The notes under the pieces were generated by a model. It searched no databases. It saw nothing but the letters and a program-made list of their open reading frames with translations, and was not told where the DNA came from. From the NCBI RefSeq assembly GCF_021191635.1, contig NZ_JAIWPR010000019.1, positions 57,962-121,961 on the forward strand: a DNA stretch of 64,000 nucleotides. The letters run 5' to 3'. Position numbers and translations under genes: made by a program. Positions 41,751 through 50,558 of the stretch are shown one piece after another. Origin of the DNA: Alterluteimonas quercicellularis. Its GTDB lineage: Bacteria; Pseudomonadota; Gammaproteobacteria; Xanthomonadales; Xanthomonadaceae. Numbering within the stretch: position 1 is the stretch's first letter; every line of letters begins with the position of its first letter.

Positions 41751-42527
41751 TCAGGCCTCTCCGGCAGTGGTCGCGACGGTTCCGGACCGGGCTCCGGGCA
41801 GCTCCGCGATCGTGCCGATCACCGCATCGGGCGATTGACAGGCCAGGGCCCGGTAGTCGCGCGGCGGCACGCCCACGGTGGCCTTGAACTGGCGCGCGAA
41901 CGCGCTCTGGTCGGAGAAGCCGCAGGCCTGCCCGATCTCGGCGATGCTGGACCCGGAGTGCAGCAGCCGCATCGCCGCCTCGATGCGCAGTTTGGTCAGC
42001 AGCTGCTGCGGGGTCAGCTGGAACACGCGCTTGAACAGGCGTTCGAGCTGCGCCACCGACACCCCCGCGATGCCGGCCAGGGTCTGCACGCGCAGCGGCT
42101 CGCCGTAGTGCGCCTGCATGTGCTGCAGCGCGCGCTGCAGCCGGGCGAACGCGGAATGGCGGTCGTCGGGCTGGCCGAGGTCGCGCGAGATGCCGATCAG
42201 CCCGGCGATCTCCTCGTCGACGACGATCGGCCGCTTGAAGGTCAGGCACCAGCCGGGCGAGCGGTTGGGGTAGAGGTGCAGCTCCAGCTGGTTCTCGATG
42301 ATCTCCCCGCACAGCACGCGCTTGTCCTGCACGAAGTAGGTGCCGCCCAGGCGCGGCGGGAACAGCTCCAGCACGGTGCGGCCGAGGATCTCGGCGCGGC
42401 TCTTGAGGCCCAGGCGGCGCACCAACGTGTGGTTGACGTGGGTGTAGCGGCCTTCGCGGTCCTTGACGAAGAACACCACGTCCGGCAGCGCGTTGAAGAT
42501 GGTCTGCAGTTCGTCGGGGGCGAGCAT
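41751..42527 (-). CDS. PAS-AraC regulator of hydroxyproline catabolism
   Basis: 258 residues from ATG 42527. Upstream starts at 42617 and 42641 stay in frame but would extend the protein over a low-complexity stretch and over the shared 16-bp motif at 42618. AAGGAGG lies 17 bases before 42527. A PAS sensor domain (residues 4-120: FNALPDVVFFVKDREGRY, GLIGISRDLG) is followed by an AraC HTH pair (VQTLAGIAGVSVAQLERLFK; IAEIGQACGFSDQSAFARQF). It diverges from the epimerase gene, so it is the probable activator of the operon; the ligand may be hydroxyproline or a product. Confidence 0.88.
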   Translation of the reverse strand: MLAPDELQTIFNALPDVVFFVKDREGRYTHVNHTLVRRLGLKSRAEILGRTVLELFPPRLGGTYFVQDKRVLCGEIIENQLELHLYPNRSPGWCLTFKRPIVVDEEIAGLIGISRDLGQPDDRHSAFARLQRALQHMQAHYGEPLRVQTLAGIAGVSVAQLERLFKRVFQLTPQQLLTKLRIEAAMRLLHSGSSIAEIGQACGFSDQSAFARQFKATVGVPPRDYRALACQSPDAVIGTIAELPGARSGTVATTAGEA

Positions 42528-42617
42528 CACGTCGATGGCGGCGGCCTCCTTGAGCTGGCGGGGCGGTCGAGGGCCCCGTGGCGAGGGATGCGCGGGCGCG
42601 GCCCGGCTCGCCTGCAT

Positions 42618-42633
42618 TATGCATATTTCCGCA
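42618..42633. promoter_or_regulatory. Shared 16-bp motif, copy 1
   Basis: TATGCATATTTCCGCA, containing the palindrome TATGCATA, in the gap between the AraC gene and the epimerase gene, 56 bp before the latter. An identical 16-mer occurs at 56769 upstream of the receptor-GH127 unit. Candidate operator, possibly for the PAS-AraC protein. Confidence 0.5.
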
Positions 42634-42688
42634 CAGCGCACGGGGAGTGCGTCCTAGCCCCTGCCGGTGCCCCCGCCGAAGATGGGCC

Positions 42689-43645
42689 ATGCGGAAAATG
42701 AACGTCATCGATTCGCACACCGCGGGCGAGCCCACCCGGGTGGTGCTGGACGGATTCCCGGACCTGGGCGGCGGCAGCCTCGCCGAGCGGCGCCGGCGCT
42801 TCCGCGACGGCTTCGACCACTGGCGCAGCGCGGTGGCCGCCGAGCCGCGCGGTTCGGACACGATGGTCGGCGCGCTGCTGCTGCCGCCGGACGACCCGCG
42901 CTGCTGCACCGGGGTGATCTACTTCAACAACGTCGGGTACCTCGGCATGTGCGGGCACGGCACCATCGGCGTGGTGCGCACGCTGGCGCACCTGGGCCGG
43001 ATCGGCCCGGGCGCGCACCGGGTCGAGACGCCGGTGGGCGTGGTCGGGGTGGAGCTGCACGACGACGGCCGGGTGTCGATCGACAACGTCGAGAGCTACC
43101 GCCACGCGGCCGGCGTCGAGGTCGAGGTGCCCGGACACGGCACCGTCGCCGGCGACATCGCCTGGGGCGGCAACTGGTTCTTCATCACCGCGCAGTCGCC
43201 GCTGGCGCTGGAGGTGGCCAACATCGCCGGGCTGACCGCCTATACCCAGGCCATCCAGCGCGCGATCGACGCCGCCGGGCTGGGCGGCGAGGACGGCGGC
43301 GTCATCGACCACATCGAGATCAGCGGCACCTCGCCCGGTGCGCCGGGCGTGGCGCGCAACTTCGTGCTCTGCCCCGGTGGCGCCTACGACCGTTCGCCCT
43401 GCGGCACCGGCACCAGCGCCAAGCTCGCCTGCCTGGCCGCCGACGGGCAGCTGGGCGAGGGCGAGCGCTGGCTGCAGCAGGGCATCCTGGGCAGCGCCTT
43501 CGAGGCCAGCTACCGCAGGGGCGCGCGCGGCGTGCTGCCGCGCATCGTCGGCCAGGCCTGGATCACCGGGCGCAGCGAGCTGCTGCTGGAGCCGGACGAT
43601 CCCTTCGTCTGGGGCATCGGCGCGAGGCCCCCGGCCTCGCCATGA
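42689..43645 (+). CDS. 4-hydroxyproline 2-epimerase (proline racemase family)
   Basis: 318 residues. Interconverts trans-4-hydroxy-L-proline and cis-4-hydroxy-D-proline, the first step of bacterial hydroxyproline use. Both catalytic Cys are present: Cys88 in GMCGHGTIG and Cys238 in DRSPCGTGTSAK, which separates it from the Thr-containing dehydratases. The N-terminus MRKMNVIDSHTAGEPTRVV is typical; ATG 42698 is an alternative. Its stop overlaps the next start by 4 bp (ATGA). Operon partners confirm the pathway. Confidence 0.94.
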   Translation: MRKMNVIDSHTAGEPTRVVLDGFPDLGGGSLAERRRRFRDGFDHWRSAVAAEPRGSDTMVGALLLPPDDPRCCTGVIYFNNVGYLGMCGHGTIGVVRTLAHLGRIGPGAHRVETPVGVVGVELHDDGRVSIDNVESYRHAAGVEVEVPGHGTVAGDIAWGGNWFFITAQSPLALEVANIAGLTAYTQAIQRAIDAAGLGGEDGGVIDHIEISGTSPGAPGVARNFVLCPGGAYDRSPCGTGTSAKLACLAADGQLGEGERWLQQGILGSAFEASYRRGARGVLPRIVGQAWITGRSELLLEPDDPFVWGIGARPPASP

Positions 43646-44742
43646 GCGGATTCGACCTCATCGTCGTCGGCGCCGGCATCGTCGGTGCGAGCTGCGCGGA
43701 CCTGGCGGTGCGCTGCGGGCTGCGGGTGGCGGTGGTGGAGTCGGGCGTGCCGGGCGGCGGCGTCACCGCGGCCTCGATGGGGCACCTGGTGGCGATGGAC
43801 GACGATCCCGCGGAACTGGCGCTGGCGCGGCTGTCGCAACGGCTGTGGGAGGACTTCGCCGCGCTGCCGGAGGCGGAGTTCAGCCGCTGCGGCACGCTGT
43901 GGCTGGCGGAGACGCCCACGCAGCTGCAGCGCATCCCCGAACGCATCGCGCGGCTGGCCGCGGCCGGCATCGAGGCCGAGCGGCTGGACGCGCGTGCCCT
44001 GTACGCCTGCGAACCGCACCTGGCGCCGGGACTGGCCGGCGGCATGCGGGTGCCGCGCGAGGCGGTGGTGTACCCGCCGCGCGTGGCCGCCTGGCTGCTG
44101 GCGCGCGCGCAGGCCGGCGGCGCGGCGGTGTACCGCGGCCGCCGCGCGCTGGCGCTGGCGCCGGGCGGCGTGCGCCTGGACGACGGCACCGTATTGCGCG
44201 GGCAGGTGCTGGTGGCGACCGGCAGCGACCTGCCGGAACTGCTGCCTGCGCTGCCGCTGAGCGTGCGCCGCGGGCACCTGGTGATCACCGACCGCCATCC
44301 CGGGCTGGTCCGCCACCAGCTGCTGGAACTGGGCTATGCCGACAGCGCCCACGGCGATGCCGACAGCAGCGTCGCCTTCAACGTGCAGCCGCGGCCCAGC
44401 GGGCAGCTGCTGATCGGCTCCTCGCGCGAGCAGGGCCGGCGCGAGCGCGAGGTGGACCCGTCGATGCTGCGGCGCATGCTGGAGCGCGCGTTCGAGTTCC
44501 TGCCGGTGCTGCGCGGCCTGCAGGCGATCCGCGCCTGGACCGGCCTGCGCCCGTGCACGCCGGACGGCCGGCCCTACATCGGCCGCGTGGCCGGCCGCCC
44601 CGGCGTATGGGTGGCCGCGGGCCACGAGGGCCTGGGCGTGACCACCGCGCCGGGTACCGCACGGCTGCTGCTGGACCTGCTGCTGGGTCAGCCGCCGGCG
44701 ATCGACCCGGCGCCCTACGATCCCGCGCGGGTGGCGGCATGA
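43642..44742 (+). CDS. FAD-dependent D-hydroxyproline dehydrogenase subunit (DAO family)
   Basis: 366 residues. N-terminal FAD motif IVVGAGIVGASCA, second ADP contact VVESGVPGGGVTAAS, and C-terminal WTGLRPCTPDGRPYIGR with GHEGLGVTTAPGTARLL typical of glycine/D-amino acid oxidases. It resembles the HcnC-like subunit that oxidises cis-4-hydroxy-D-proline to pyrroline-4-hydroxy-2-carboxylate. Coupled by 4-bp overlaps to the epimerase before and the ferredoxin-like subunit after, indicating a heteromeric enzyme. Confidence 0.92.
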   Translation: MSGFDLIVVGAGIVGASCADLAVRCGLRVAVVESGVPGGGVTAASMGHLVAMDDDPAELALARLSQRLWEDFAALPEAEFSRCGTLWLAETPTQLQRIPERIARLAAAGIEAERLDARALYACEPHLAPGLAGGMRVPREAVVYPPRVAAWLLARAQAGGAAVYRGRRALALAPGGVRLDDGTVLRGQVLVATGSDLPELLPALPLSVRRGHLVITDRHPGLVRHQLLELGYADSAHGDADSSVAFNVQPRPSGQLLIGSSREQGRREREVDPSMLRRMLERAFEFLPVLRGLQAIRAWTGLRPCTPDGRPYIGRVAGRPGVWVAAGHEGLGVTTAPGTARLLLDLLLGQPPAIDPAPYDPARVAA

Positions 44743-44996
44743 GCCCGATGCCGGCGGCGACGGTGCGCCTGGCGGTCGACGGCCGCGAGGTCGCGGTGCG
44801 CGCCGGCAGCAGCGTCGCCGCCGCGGTCGCGATCGCGGGCGCCGGTTTCCGCACCTCGGTCGGCGGCGAGCCGCGCGCCCCGCTGTGCGGCATGGGCGTG
44901 TGCTTCGAGTGCCGGGTGACCATCGACGGCGGCGCGCAGCGGCGCGCCTGCCTGACGACCGCGGCCGACGGCATGCAGGTGCGCACCTGTGGCTGA
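44739..44996 (+). CDS. [2Fe-2S] small subunit of D-hydroxyproline dehydrogenase
   Basis: 85 residues. Ferredoxin-type fold with Cys cluster APLCGMGVCFECRVTIDG and RACLTTAADGM, giving four ligands, like the N-terminal [2Fe-2S] domain of sarcosine oxidase alpha or HcnA. It overlaps its neighbours at both ends (4 and 8 bp). Carries electrons between the two flavoprotein subunits. Confidence 0.92.
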   Translation: MSPMPAATVRLAVDGREVAVRAGSSVAAAVAIAGAGFRTSVGGEPRAPLCGMGVCFECRVTIDGGAQRRACLTTAADGMQVRTCG

Positions 44997-46302
44997 GCGC
45001 CTGGCCCGCTGCGACGTGGCCGTGGTCGGCGCCGGGCCGGCCGGGCTGGCCGCCGCCGGCGAGGCCGCGCGCCGCGGCGCCCGCGTGCTGCTGGTGGACG
45101 CGCAGCCGATGCCCGGGGGGCAGGTGTGGCGGCACGACAGCGCGCACGGCGCGCCGCCGGCCGCGCGCCGCGCGCTGGACGCGGCGGACGCGGCCGGCGT
45201 GCGCCTGCTGCCGCGCTCGGAAGTGGTGGGCCACGCGGGCGGGCGGCTGTTCGTGCGCGAGGACGCCGCCGCGCTGTCGATCGACTACGGCGCGCTGGTG
45301 CTGGCCACCGGCGCGCGCGAACTGCTGCTGCCGTTCCCCGGCTGGACGCTGCCGGGGGTGGTCGGCGCCGGCGGCGCGCAGGCGCTGGCCAAGCAGGGCT
45401 GGCCGCTGCGCGGCGTGCGCGCGGTGGTCGCCGGCAGCGGACCGCTGCTGCTCGCGGCCGCGCACACGCTGCGCCGCCACGGCGCGCGCGTCGTCGGCAT
45501 CCACGAGCAGGCCGGGCGCGAGGCGCTGGCCGGCTTCGCGCTCGGCCTGTGGCGCTGGCCCGGCAAGGCGGCGCAGGCCGCGCGGCTGCGCACGGCGCTG
45601 TGGCGCTCGCGCTATCTCGCCGGCAGCCACGTGCTGCGGGCGCTGGGCGATACGCGGCTGGAGGCGGTGGAACTCGCCGTGGCCGGCGGCGGCCGCCGCA
45701 CCGTGCCCTGCGACCTGCTCGCCTGCGGCTTCGGCCTGGTGCCCAACCTGGAACTGGCGCACGCGCTCGGCTGCGCGCTGCACGACGACGGCCCGCACGC
45801 GGGCGTGCGGGTGGACGCGCAGATGCGCACCAGCGTCGAGGGCGTGTTCGCCGCCGGCGAGGCCTGCGGCGTCGGCGGCGTGGACTGCGCGCGGATCGAG
45901 GGCCGCATCGCCGGCCGCGCCGCCGCGGGCGATGCGGACGCCGCGCTCGCGCTGGCGCCGCGCCGCGCGCATGCGCGCCGCTTCGCCGCGGGCCTGCGCC
46001 ATGCCTTCGCGCTCGACCCGCGCCTGCACCGGCTGGCCTGCGACGACACCGTGGTCTGCCGCTGCGAGGACGTGCGGCTGGGCGCGCTGGCCCCGTTCGC
46101 CGACGCGCGCGAAGCCAAGCTCGCCACCCGCGTCGGGATGGGCGCCTGCCAGGGCCGCGTCTGCGGCGCAGCGCTCGCCGAGCTCGGGCGTTTTCCCCGC
46201 GGCGGCTTCCGGCCGCCGGTGTTCCCCGTTCCGCTGGACGTGCTGGCCTCGTTCGGCGCGGCGGATCCTTCCATGACGACACGTACAGGAGTCCATCCAT
46301 GA
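44989..46302 (+). CDS. FAD/NAD(P)-binding large subunit of D-hydroxyproline dehydrogenase
   Basis: 437 residues, GTG start inside the preceding gene (8-bp overlap). GxGxxG motif VVGAGPAGLAAAGEAARRGA and second Rossmann VVAGSGPLLLAAAHTL; residues about 340-400 hold a BFD-type [2Fe-2S] site (CRCEDVRLG ... GMGACQGRVCG). The architecture matches HcnB/SoxA-like subunits that close the electron chain. Its stop overlaps the deaminase start by 4 bp. Confidence 0.92.
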   Translation: MAERLARCDVAVVGAGPAGLAAAGEAARRGARVLLVDAQPMPGGQVWRHDSAHGAPPAARRALDAADAAGVRLLPRSEVVGHAGGRLFVREDAAALSIDYGALVLATGARELLLPFPGWTLPGVVGAGGAQALAKQGWPLRGVRAVVAGSGPLLLAAAHTLRRHGARVVGIHEQAGREALAGFALGLWRWPGKAAQAARLRTALWRSRYLAGSHVLRALGDTRLEAVELAVAGGGRRTVPCDLLACGFGLVPNLELAHALGCALHDDGPHAGVRVDAQMRTSVEGVFAAGEACGVGGVDCARIEGRIAGRAAAGDADAALALAPRRAHARRFAAGLRHAFALDPRLHRLACDDTVVCRCEDVRLGALAPFADAREAKLATRVGMGACQGRVCGAALAELGRFPRGGFRPPVFPVPLDVLASFGAADPSMTTRTGVHP

Positions 46303-47201
46303 GCCGATCCATGTGGCAGGGCGTGATCCCCGCCATCACCACTCCCTTCGCCGAGGACGGCCAGGTCGACCACGCGTTCCTGGCCCGCCACGCGCTCTGG
46401 CAGGTCGAGGCCGGCTGCATCGGCATCGTGCCCTTCGGCTCGCTGGGCGAGGGCAGCACGCTGTCGTTCGACGAGAAGATCGCGATCGTGCGCACCCTGG
46501 TCGATGCGCTGGGCGAGCGCGCGCCGGTGATCCCGGGCATCGCCGCGCTGTCGACCGAGGAGGCGGTGCGCCTGGCCCGCGCGTCCGAGGCCGAGGGCGC
46601 GCGCGGGCTGATGGTGCTGCCGCCCTACGCGTACTCCACCGACTGGCGCGAGATGGGCGAGCACGTGCGCGCGGTGGTCGCCGCGACCTCGCTGCCGGTG
46701 CTGCTGTACAACAACCCGATCGCCTACAAGACCGACTTCACCGCCGAGCAGATCGTCGCCCTGGCCGAGGAGTTCCCGCAGATCGAGGCGGTCAAGGAGT
46801 CCTCCGGCGACCTGCGCCGCTTCGCCTCGATCCAGGCGTTGTCGGGCGACCGGCTGGTGCTGATGACCGGCATCGACGACGCGATCGTGGAGGGCATCGC
46901 GATGGGCGCGACCGGCTGGATCGCGGGCCAGGTCAACGCCTACCCGGCCGAGTCGGTGGCGCTGTTCGAGCGCGCCCGCGAAGGCGGCTACGCGGCGGTC
47001 AAGGAGCTCTACGACTGGTTCCTGCCGGTGCTGCGCCTGGACACGGTGCCGAAGTTCGTGCAGCTCATCAAGCTGACCCAGCAGCTGGTGGGCTGGGGCA
47101 ACGAGCGCGTGCGCGCGCCGCGGCTGACGCTCGAGGGCGCGGAGCGCGAGCAGGCGCTGCGCATCATCGAGCACGCCATCAAGACCCACCCGGGGCTCTG
47201 A
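46299..47201 (+). CDS. Pyrroline-4-hydroxy-2-carboxylate deaminase (DapA superfamily)
   Basis: 300 residues. N-acetylneuraminate lyase/DapA barrel with Schiff-base Lys166 (EAVKESSGD), Tyr137 in LLYNNP and the substrate loop PFGSLGEGSTLS replacing the usual GTTGE. In this operon it converts pyrroline-4-hydroxy-2-carboxylate to 2-oxoglutarate semialdehyde and ammonia. The name rests on context plus family; by sequence alone it could be another DapA-like lyase. Confidence 0.92.
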   Translation: MSRSMWQGVIPAITTPFAEDGQVDHAFLARHALWQVEAGCIGIVPFGSLGEGSTLSFDEKIAIVRTLVDALGERAPVIPGIAALSTEEAVRLARASEAEGARGLMVLPPYAYSTDWREMGEHVRAVVAATSLPVLLYNNPIAYKTDFTAEQIVALAEEFPQIEAVKESSGDLRRFASIQALSGDRLVLMTGIDDAIVEGIAMGATGWIAGQVNAYPAESVALFERAREGGYAAVKELYDWFLPVLRLDTVPKFVQLIKLTQQLVGWGNERVRAPRLTLEGAEREQALRIIEHAIKTHPGL

Positions 47202-47202
47202 C

Positions 47203-48798
47203 GTGGACGCCCTGCAGCAGGTCCTGGTGGCGGGCGGCTGGCACGACGCGGTCGCGCCGGCCGGCCGCTTCCGCGCGCGCGATCCCGCCACCGGCGAGGA
47301 GATCGGCCCGTGGTTCCCGGTCAGCGGCGCGGAGGAGGTGGAGGCCGCGGTGATGGCGGCCGAGGCCGCGGCGCCGGAGCTGGCCGCGGCCGATCCGGTG
47401 CGGGTGGCCGCGTTCCTGGACGCCTACGCCGACGGCATCGAGGCGGCCGCCGACGAACTGGTCGCGCTGGCGCACGCGGAGACCGCGCTGGCCGCCTCGC
47501 CGCGCCTGCGCGACGTGGAACTGCCGCGCACCAGCGGCCAGCTGCGGCAGGCCGCGCGCGCCGCGCGCGAGGCGAGCTGGACCCACCCGGTCATCGACAC
47601 CGCCGCCGGCCTGCGCTCGGCCTACGGCCCGCTGGGCCGGCCGGTGGTGGTGTTCGGGCCGAACAACTTCCCGTTCGCCTTCAACGCGGTCGCCGGCAGC
47701 GACTTCGCCTCGGCGATCGCCGCACGCAACCCGGTGCTGGCCAAGGCGCACCCGCTGCACCCGGCCACCAGCCGCGCGCTGGCGCGGATCGCGCACGCGG
47801 CGCTGCGCGGCGCCGGGCTGCCGGCGGCGGCGGTGCAGATGCTCTACCACCTGGAGCCGGCGACCGGGCTGGCCCTGGTCGGGCGGCGCGCGATCGGCGC
47901 GGTCGCCTTCACCGGCAGCCGCGCCGGCGGGCTGCGCCTGAAGGCCGCCGCGGACGCGGCCGGGGTGCCGTTCTACGCCGAGCTGTCCAGCGTCAACCCG
48001 GTGTTCCTGCTCGACGGCGCGCTGGCCGAGCGCGGCGAGGCGCTGGCGCAGGAGTTCTTCGCCTCGTGCACGATGGGCAGCGGCCAGTTCTGCACCAATC
48101 CCGGACTGGTGGTGGTGCCGCGCAGCGCGGCGGGCGACGCCTTCGCGGCCGCGGCCGCGGCGCGCTTCGACGCCGCCCCGGCGCAGGTGCTGTTCTCCGA
48201 GGACGGCCGGCGCCAGCTGCACGCCGCGGTGGACGCGCTGCTGCAGGCCGGCGCGCAGCGCGTCGCCGGCGCCGCCGCGCCGGAGGGCGACGGCTTCCGG
48301 GTCGCGCCGGCGCTGCTGTCCGCGGACGGCGAGGCCTTCCTGGCCGACGCCGCCCGGCTGCAGGGCGAGGCCTTCGGCCCGGTGTCGCTGCTGGTGCGCA
48401 GCGCCGATGCGGCGCAGGCGCGGGCGATCGCCCAGGCCTTCGAGGGCAACCTCACCGCCACCGTGTACCGCGCCGCCGACGGCGGCGACGATGCCGAGGC
48501 CGCGGCGCTGCTGCCGCTGCTGCGGCCGCGGGTGGGGCGGCTGATCGTGGACCGCATGCCCACCGGGGTCGCGGTCAGTCCGGCGATGAACCACGGCGGC
48601 CCGTTCCCCGCGGCCAGCCACCCGGGCTTCACAGCGGTCGGCATGCCGGGCGCGATCCGCCGCTTCGCGGCGCTGCACAGCTACGACCACGTCCCGGACG
48701 CGCTGCTGCCGCCGCTGCTGCGCGACCGCAATCCCGGCGGCGTGTGGCGCCAGGTGGACGGCCGCTGGACCGTCGCCGATCTCGGCGAGGGCGGATGA
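47203..48798 (+). CDS. 2-oxoglutarate semialdehyde dehydrogenase
   Basis: 531 residues, GTG start one base after the deaminase stop. Aldehyde dehydrogenase motifs: FGPNNFPFAFN, AKAHPLHPATS, AFTGSRAGG (cofactor loop), ELSSVNPVF with the general-base Glu, and catalytic Cys in GSGQFCTNPG. Length and the FGPNNFP motif match the long ketoglutarate-semialdehyde type. Delivers 2-oxoglutarate to the TCA cycle, finishing hydroxyproline oxidation. Confidence 0.94.
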   Translation: MDALQQVLVAGGWHDAVAPAGRFRARDPATGEEIGPWFPVSGAEEVEAAVMAAEAAAPELAAADPVRVAAFLDAYADGIEAAADELVALAHAETALAASPRLRDVELPRTSGQLRQAARAAREASWTHPVIDTAAGLRSAYGPLGRPVVVFGPNNFPFAFNAVAGSDFASAIAARNPVLAKAHPLHPATSRALARIAHAALRGAGLPAAAVQMLYHLEPATGLALVGRRAIGAVAFTGSRAGGLRLKAAADAAGVPFYAELSSVNPVFLLDGALAERGEALAQEFFASCTMGSGQFCTNPGLVVVPRSAAGDAFAAAAAARFDAAPAQVLFSEDGRRQLHAAVDALLQAGAQRVAGAAAPEGDGFRVAPALLSADGEAFLADAARLQGEAFGPVSLLVRSADAAQARAIAQAFEGNLTATVYRAADGGDDAEAAALLPLLRPRVGRLIVDRMPTGVAVSPAMNHGGPFPAASHPGFTAVGMPGAIRRFAALHSYDHVPDALLPPLLRDRNPGGVWRQVDGRWTVADLGEGG

Positions 48799-48958
48799 GC
48801 GCGGCGCCATGGCCATCGCCATGCGACGCGGGTTTTTCGCGGCCGGCTCCGCCGGCCGGCCGCGCCAGCGCATGAGGCGCCGGCGCAAGGGACGCTGACC
48901 GGTCGCGCCGTGGCGGGGAGGCCGCGGCGCGATCCAAGAGGGTGCCGAGGGAGGACCC

Positions 48959-50527
48959 ATGACCGTAGAAGGCAAGTTCCGCAAGACGCTCAGCCTGACC
49001 GACCTGACCTTCATCGGGCTCGGCTCGATCTTCGGGTCCGGCTGGCTGTTCGCCGCCAGCCACGTGGCCGCGATGGCCGGCCCGGCAGGCATCCTGTCGT
49101 GGCTGTGCGGCGGCTTCGCCGTGTTCCTGCTCGGTCTGGTGTACTGCGAGCTGGGCGCGGCGCTGCCGCGCGCCGGCGGCGTGGTGCGCTACCCGGAGTA
49201 CTCGCACGGGCCGCTGCTCGGCTCGCTGATGGGGTTCATCACCCTGATCGCGTTCTCCAGCCTGATCGCGATCGAGGCGGTGGCCAGCCGCCAGTACGCG
49301 GCGGCGTGGTTCCCCGGCCTCACCGGGCCCGACGGCACCAGCCCGACCCCGCTCGGCTGGGCGGTGCAGCTCGGCCTGCTGGTGCTGTTCTTCCTGCTCA
49401 ACTACTTCAGCGTCAAGAGCTTCGCGATCTCCAACAACATCGTCAGCGTGTTCAAGTTCATGGTGCCGGTGCTGGTGATCGTGCTGCTGCTGTCGAGCTT
49501 CCGGCCGGAGAACATGAGCGTCCAGGGTTTCGCGCCCTACGGCGCGGCCGGCGTACAGGCGGCGATCTCGACCGGCGGCATCATCTTCGCCTACCTGGGG
49601 CTGACGCCCATCGTGTCGGTGGCCAGCGAGGTCAAGGACCCGCAGCGCACCATCCCGATCGCGCTGATCCTGTCGATCCTGCTGTCCACGGCGATCTACG
49701 TGCTGCTGCAGCTGTCGTTCCTGGGCAGCATCCCGACCGAGCAGATCGCCAACGGCTGGGCCGGCATCGACGCGCTGTACTCGCTGCCCTACCGCGACAT
49801 CGCGCTGGTGCTGGGCCTGGGCTGGCTGGCCTGGCTGGTGGTGGCCGACGCGGTGGTCTCGCCCAGCGGCACCGGCAACATCTACATGAGCGCCACCCCG
49901 CGTGTGATCTACGGCTGGGCGCGCAGCGTCGGCATCGGGCCGCTGACCCGGGTGGACGCGAAATCCGGCATCCCGCGTCCGGCGCTGTGGTTGAGCTTCG
50001 CGCTGTCGGTGTTCTGGACCCTGCCGTTCCCGTCCTGGGAGAAGCTGATCGGCGTGGTGTCGGCCGCGCTGATGCTCAGCTACGCGGCGGCGCCGGTGAC
50101 GGTGGCCGCGCTGCGCCGCAGCGCGCCGGGTCTCGCGCGGCCCTTCAGGGTACGCGCGCTCGGCGTGCTGGGGCCGGTGTCGTTCGTGGTGGCCGCGCTG
50201 ATCGTGTACTGGTCGCGCTGGGAGACGCTGTCCTGGCTGCTGGGCCTGCAGGTGGCGATGTTCGCGGCCTACGTGCTTTACCGGCTGCCGTCGGAGGCGG
50301 GCCGCGCGAGGCTGCGGCGGCAGGTGCAGTGCTCGCTGTGGCTGATCGTGTTCTATCTGCTGGTCATGGGCGTGTCCTGCCTCGGTTCGTTCGGCGGCAG
50401 CGGCGCGATCGCGCATCCCTGGGACACGCTGGCGGTCGCGGCGATCGCGTTCGGCATCTACCACTGGGCCGCGCGTTCCGGCCTGCGTGCGGGGGAACTC
50501 GCGCTGGAAGAGGACGATGGCGTCTAG
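48959..50527 (+). CDS. APC-family amino-acid permease, probable hydroxyproline transporter
   Basis: 522 residues with 12-13 hydrophobic segments. APC motifs: TFIGLGSIFGSGWLFAA at the first broken helix (backbone substrate binding) and IFAYLGLTPIVSVASEVKDP in helix 6. Start ATG 48959 after GGGAGGA. The last gene likely dedicated to the hydroxyproline pathway; 160 bp after the dehydrogenase, so perhaps with its own promoter. Substrate inferred from position. Confidence 0.88.
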   Translation: MTVEGKFRKTLSLTDLTFIGLGSIFGSGWLFAASHVAAMAGPAGILSWLCGGFAVFLLGLVYCELGAALPRAGGVVRYPEYSHGPLLGSLMGFITLIAFSSLIAIEAVASRQYAAAWFPGLTGPDGTSPTPLGWAVQLGLLVLFFLLNYFSVKSFAISNNIVSVFKFMVPVLVIVLLLSSFRPENMSVQGFAPYGAAGVQAAISTGGIIFAYLGLTPIVSVASEVKDPQRTIPIALILSILLSTAIYVLLQLSFLGSIPTEQIANGWAGIDALYSLPYRDIALVLGLGWLAWLVVADAVVSPSGTGNIYMSATPRVIYGWARSVGIGPLTRVDAKSGIPRPALWLSFALSVFWTLPFPSWEKLIGVVSAALMLSYAAAPVTVAALRRSAPGLARPFRVRALGVLGPVSFVVAALIVYWSRWETLSWLLGLQVAMFAAYVLYRLPSEAGRARLRRQVQCSLWLIVFYLLVMGVSCLGSFGGSGAIAHPWDTLAVAAIAFGIYHWAARSGLRAGELALEEDDGV

Positions 50528-50558
50528 CGACGCGCGCGGCACGGCGAGGGGAGCGAGC

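Noticed and set aside
42528..42641. Longer N-terminus for the PAS-AraC regulator (starts 42617 or 42641)
   Set aside because: It would put the shared 16-bp motif inside coding sequence and add a low-complexity Pro/Arg segment. The PAS domain begins right after ATG 42527.
42689..43645. Proline racemase or trans-3-hydroxyproline dehydratase
   Set aside because: Both catalytic Cys (88 and 238) exclude the Thr-type dehydratase, and the operon is specific for the 4-hydroxyproline pathway.
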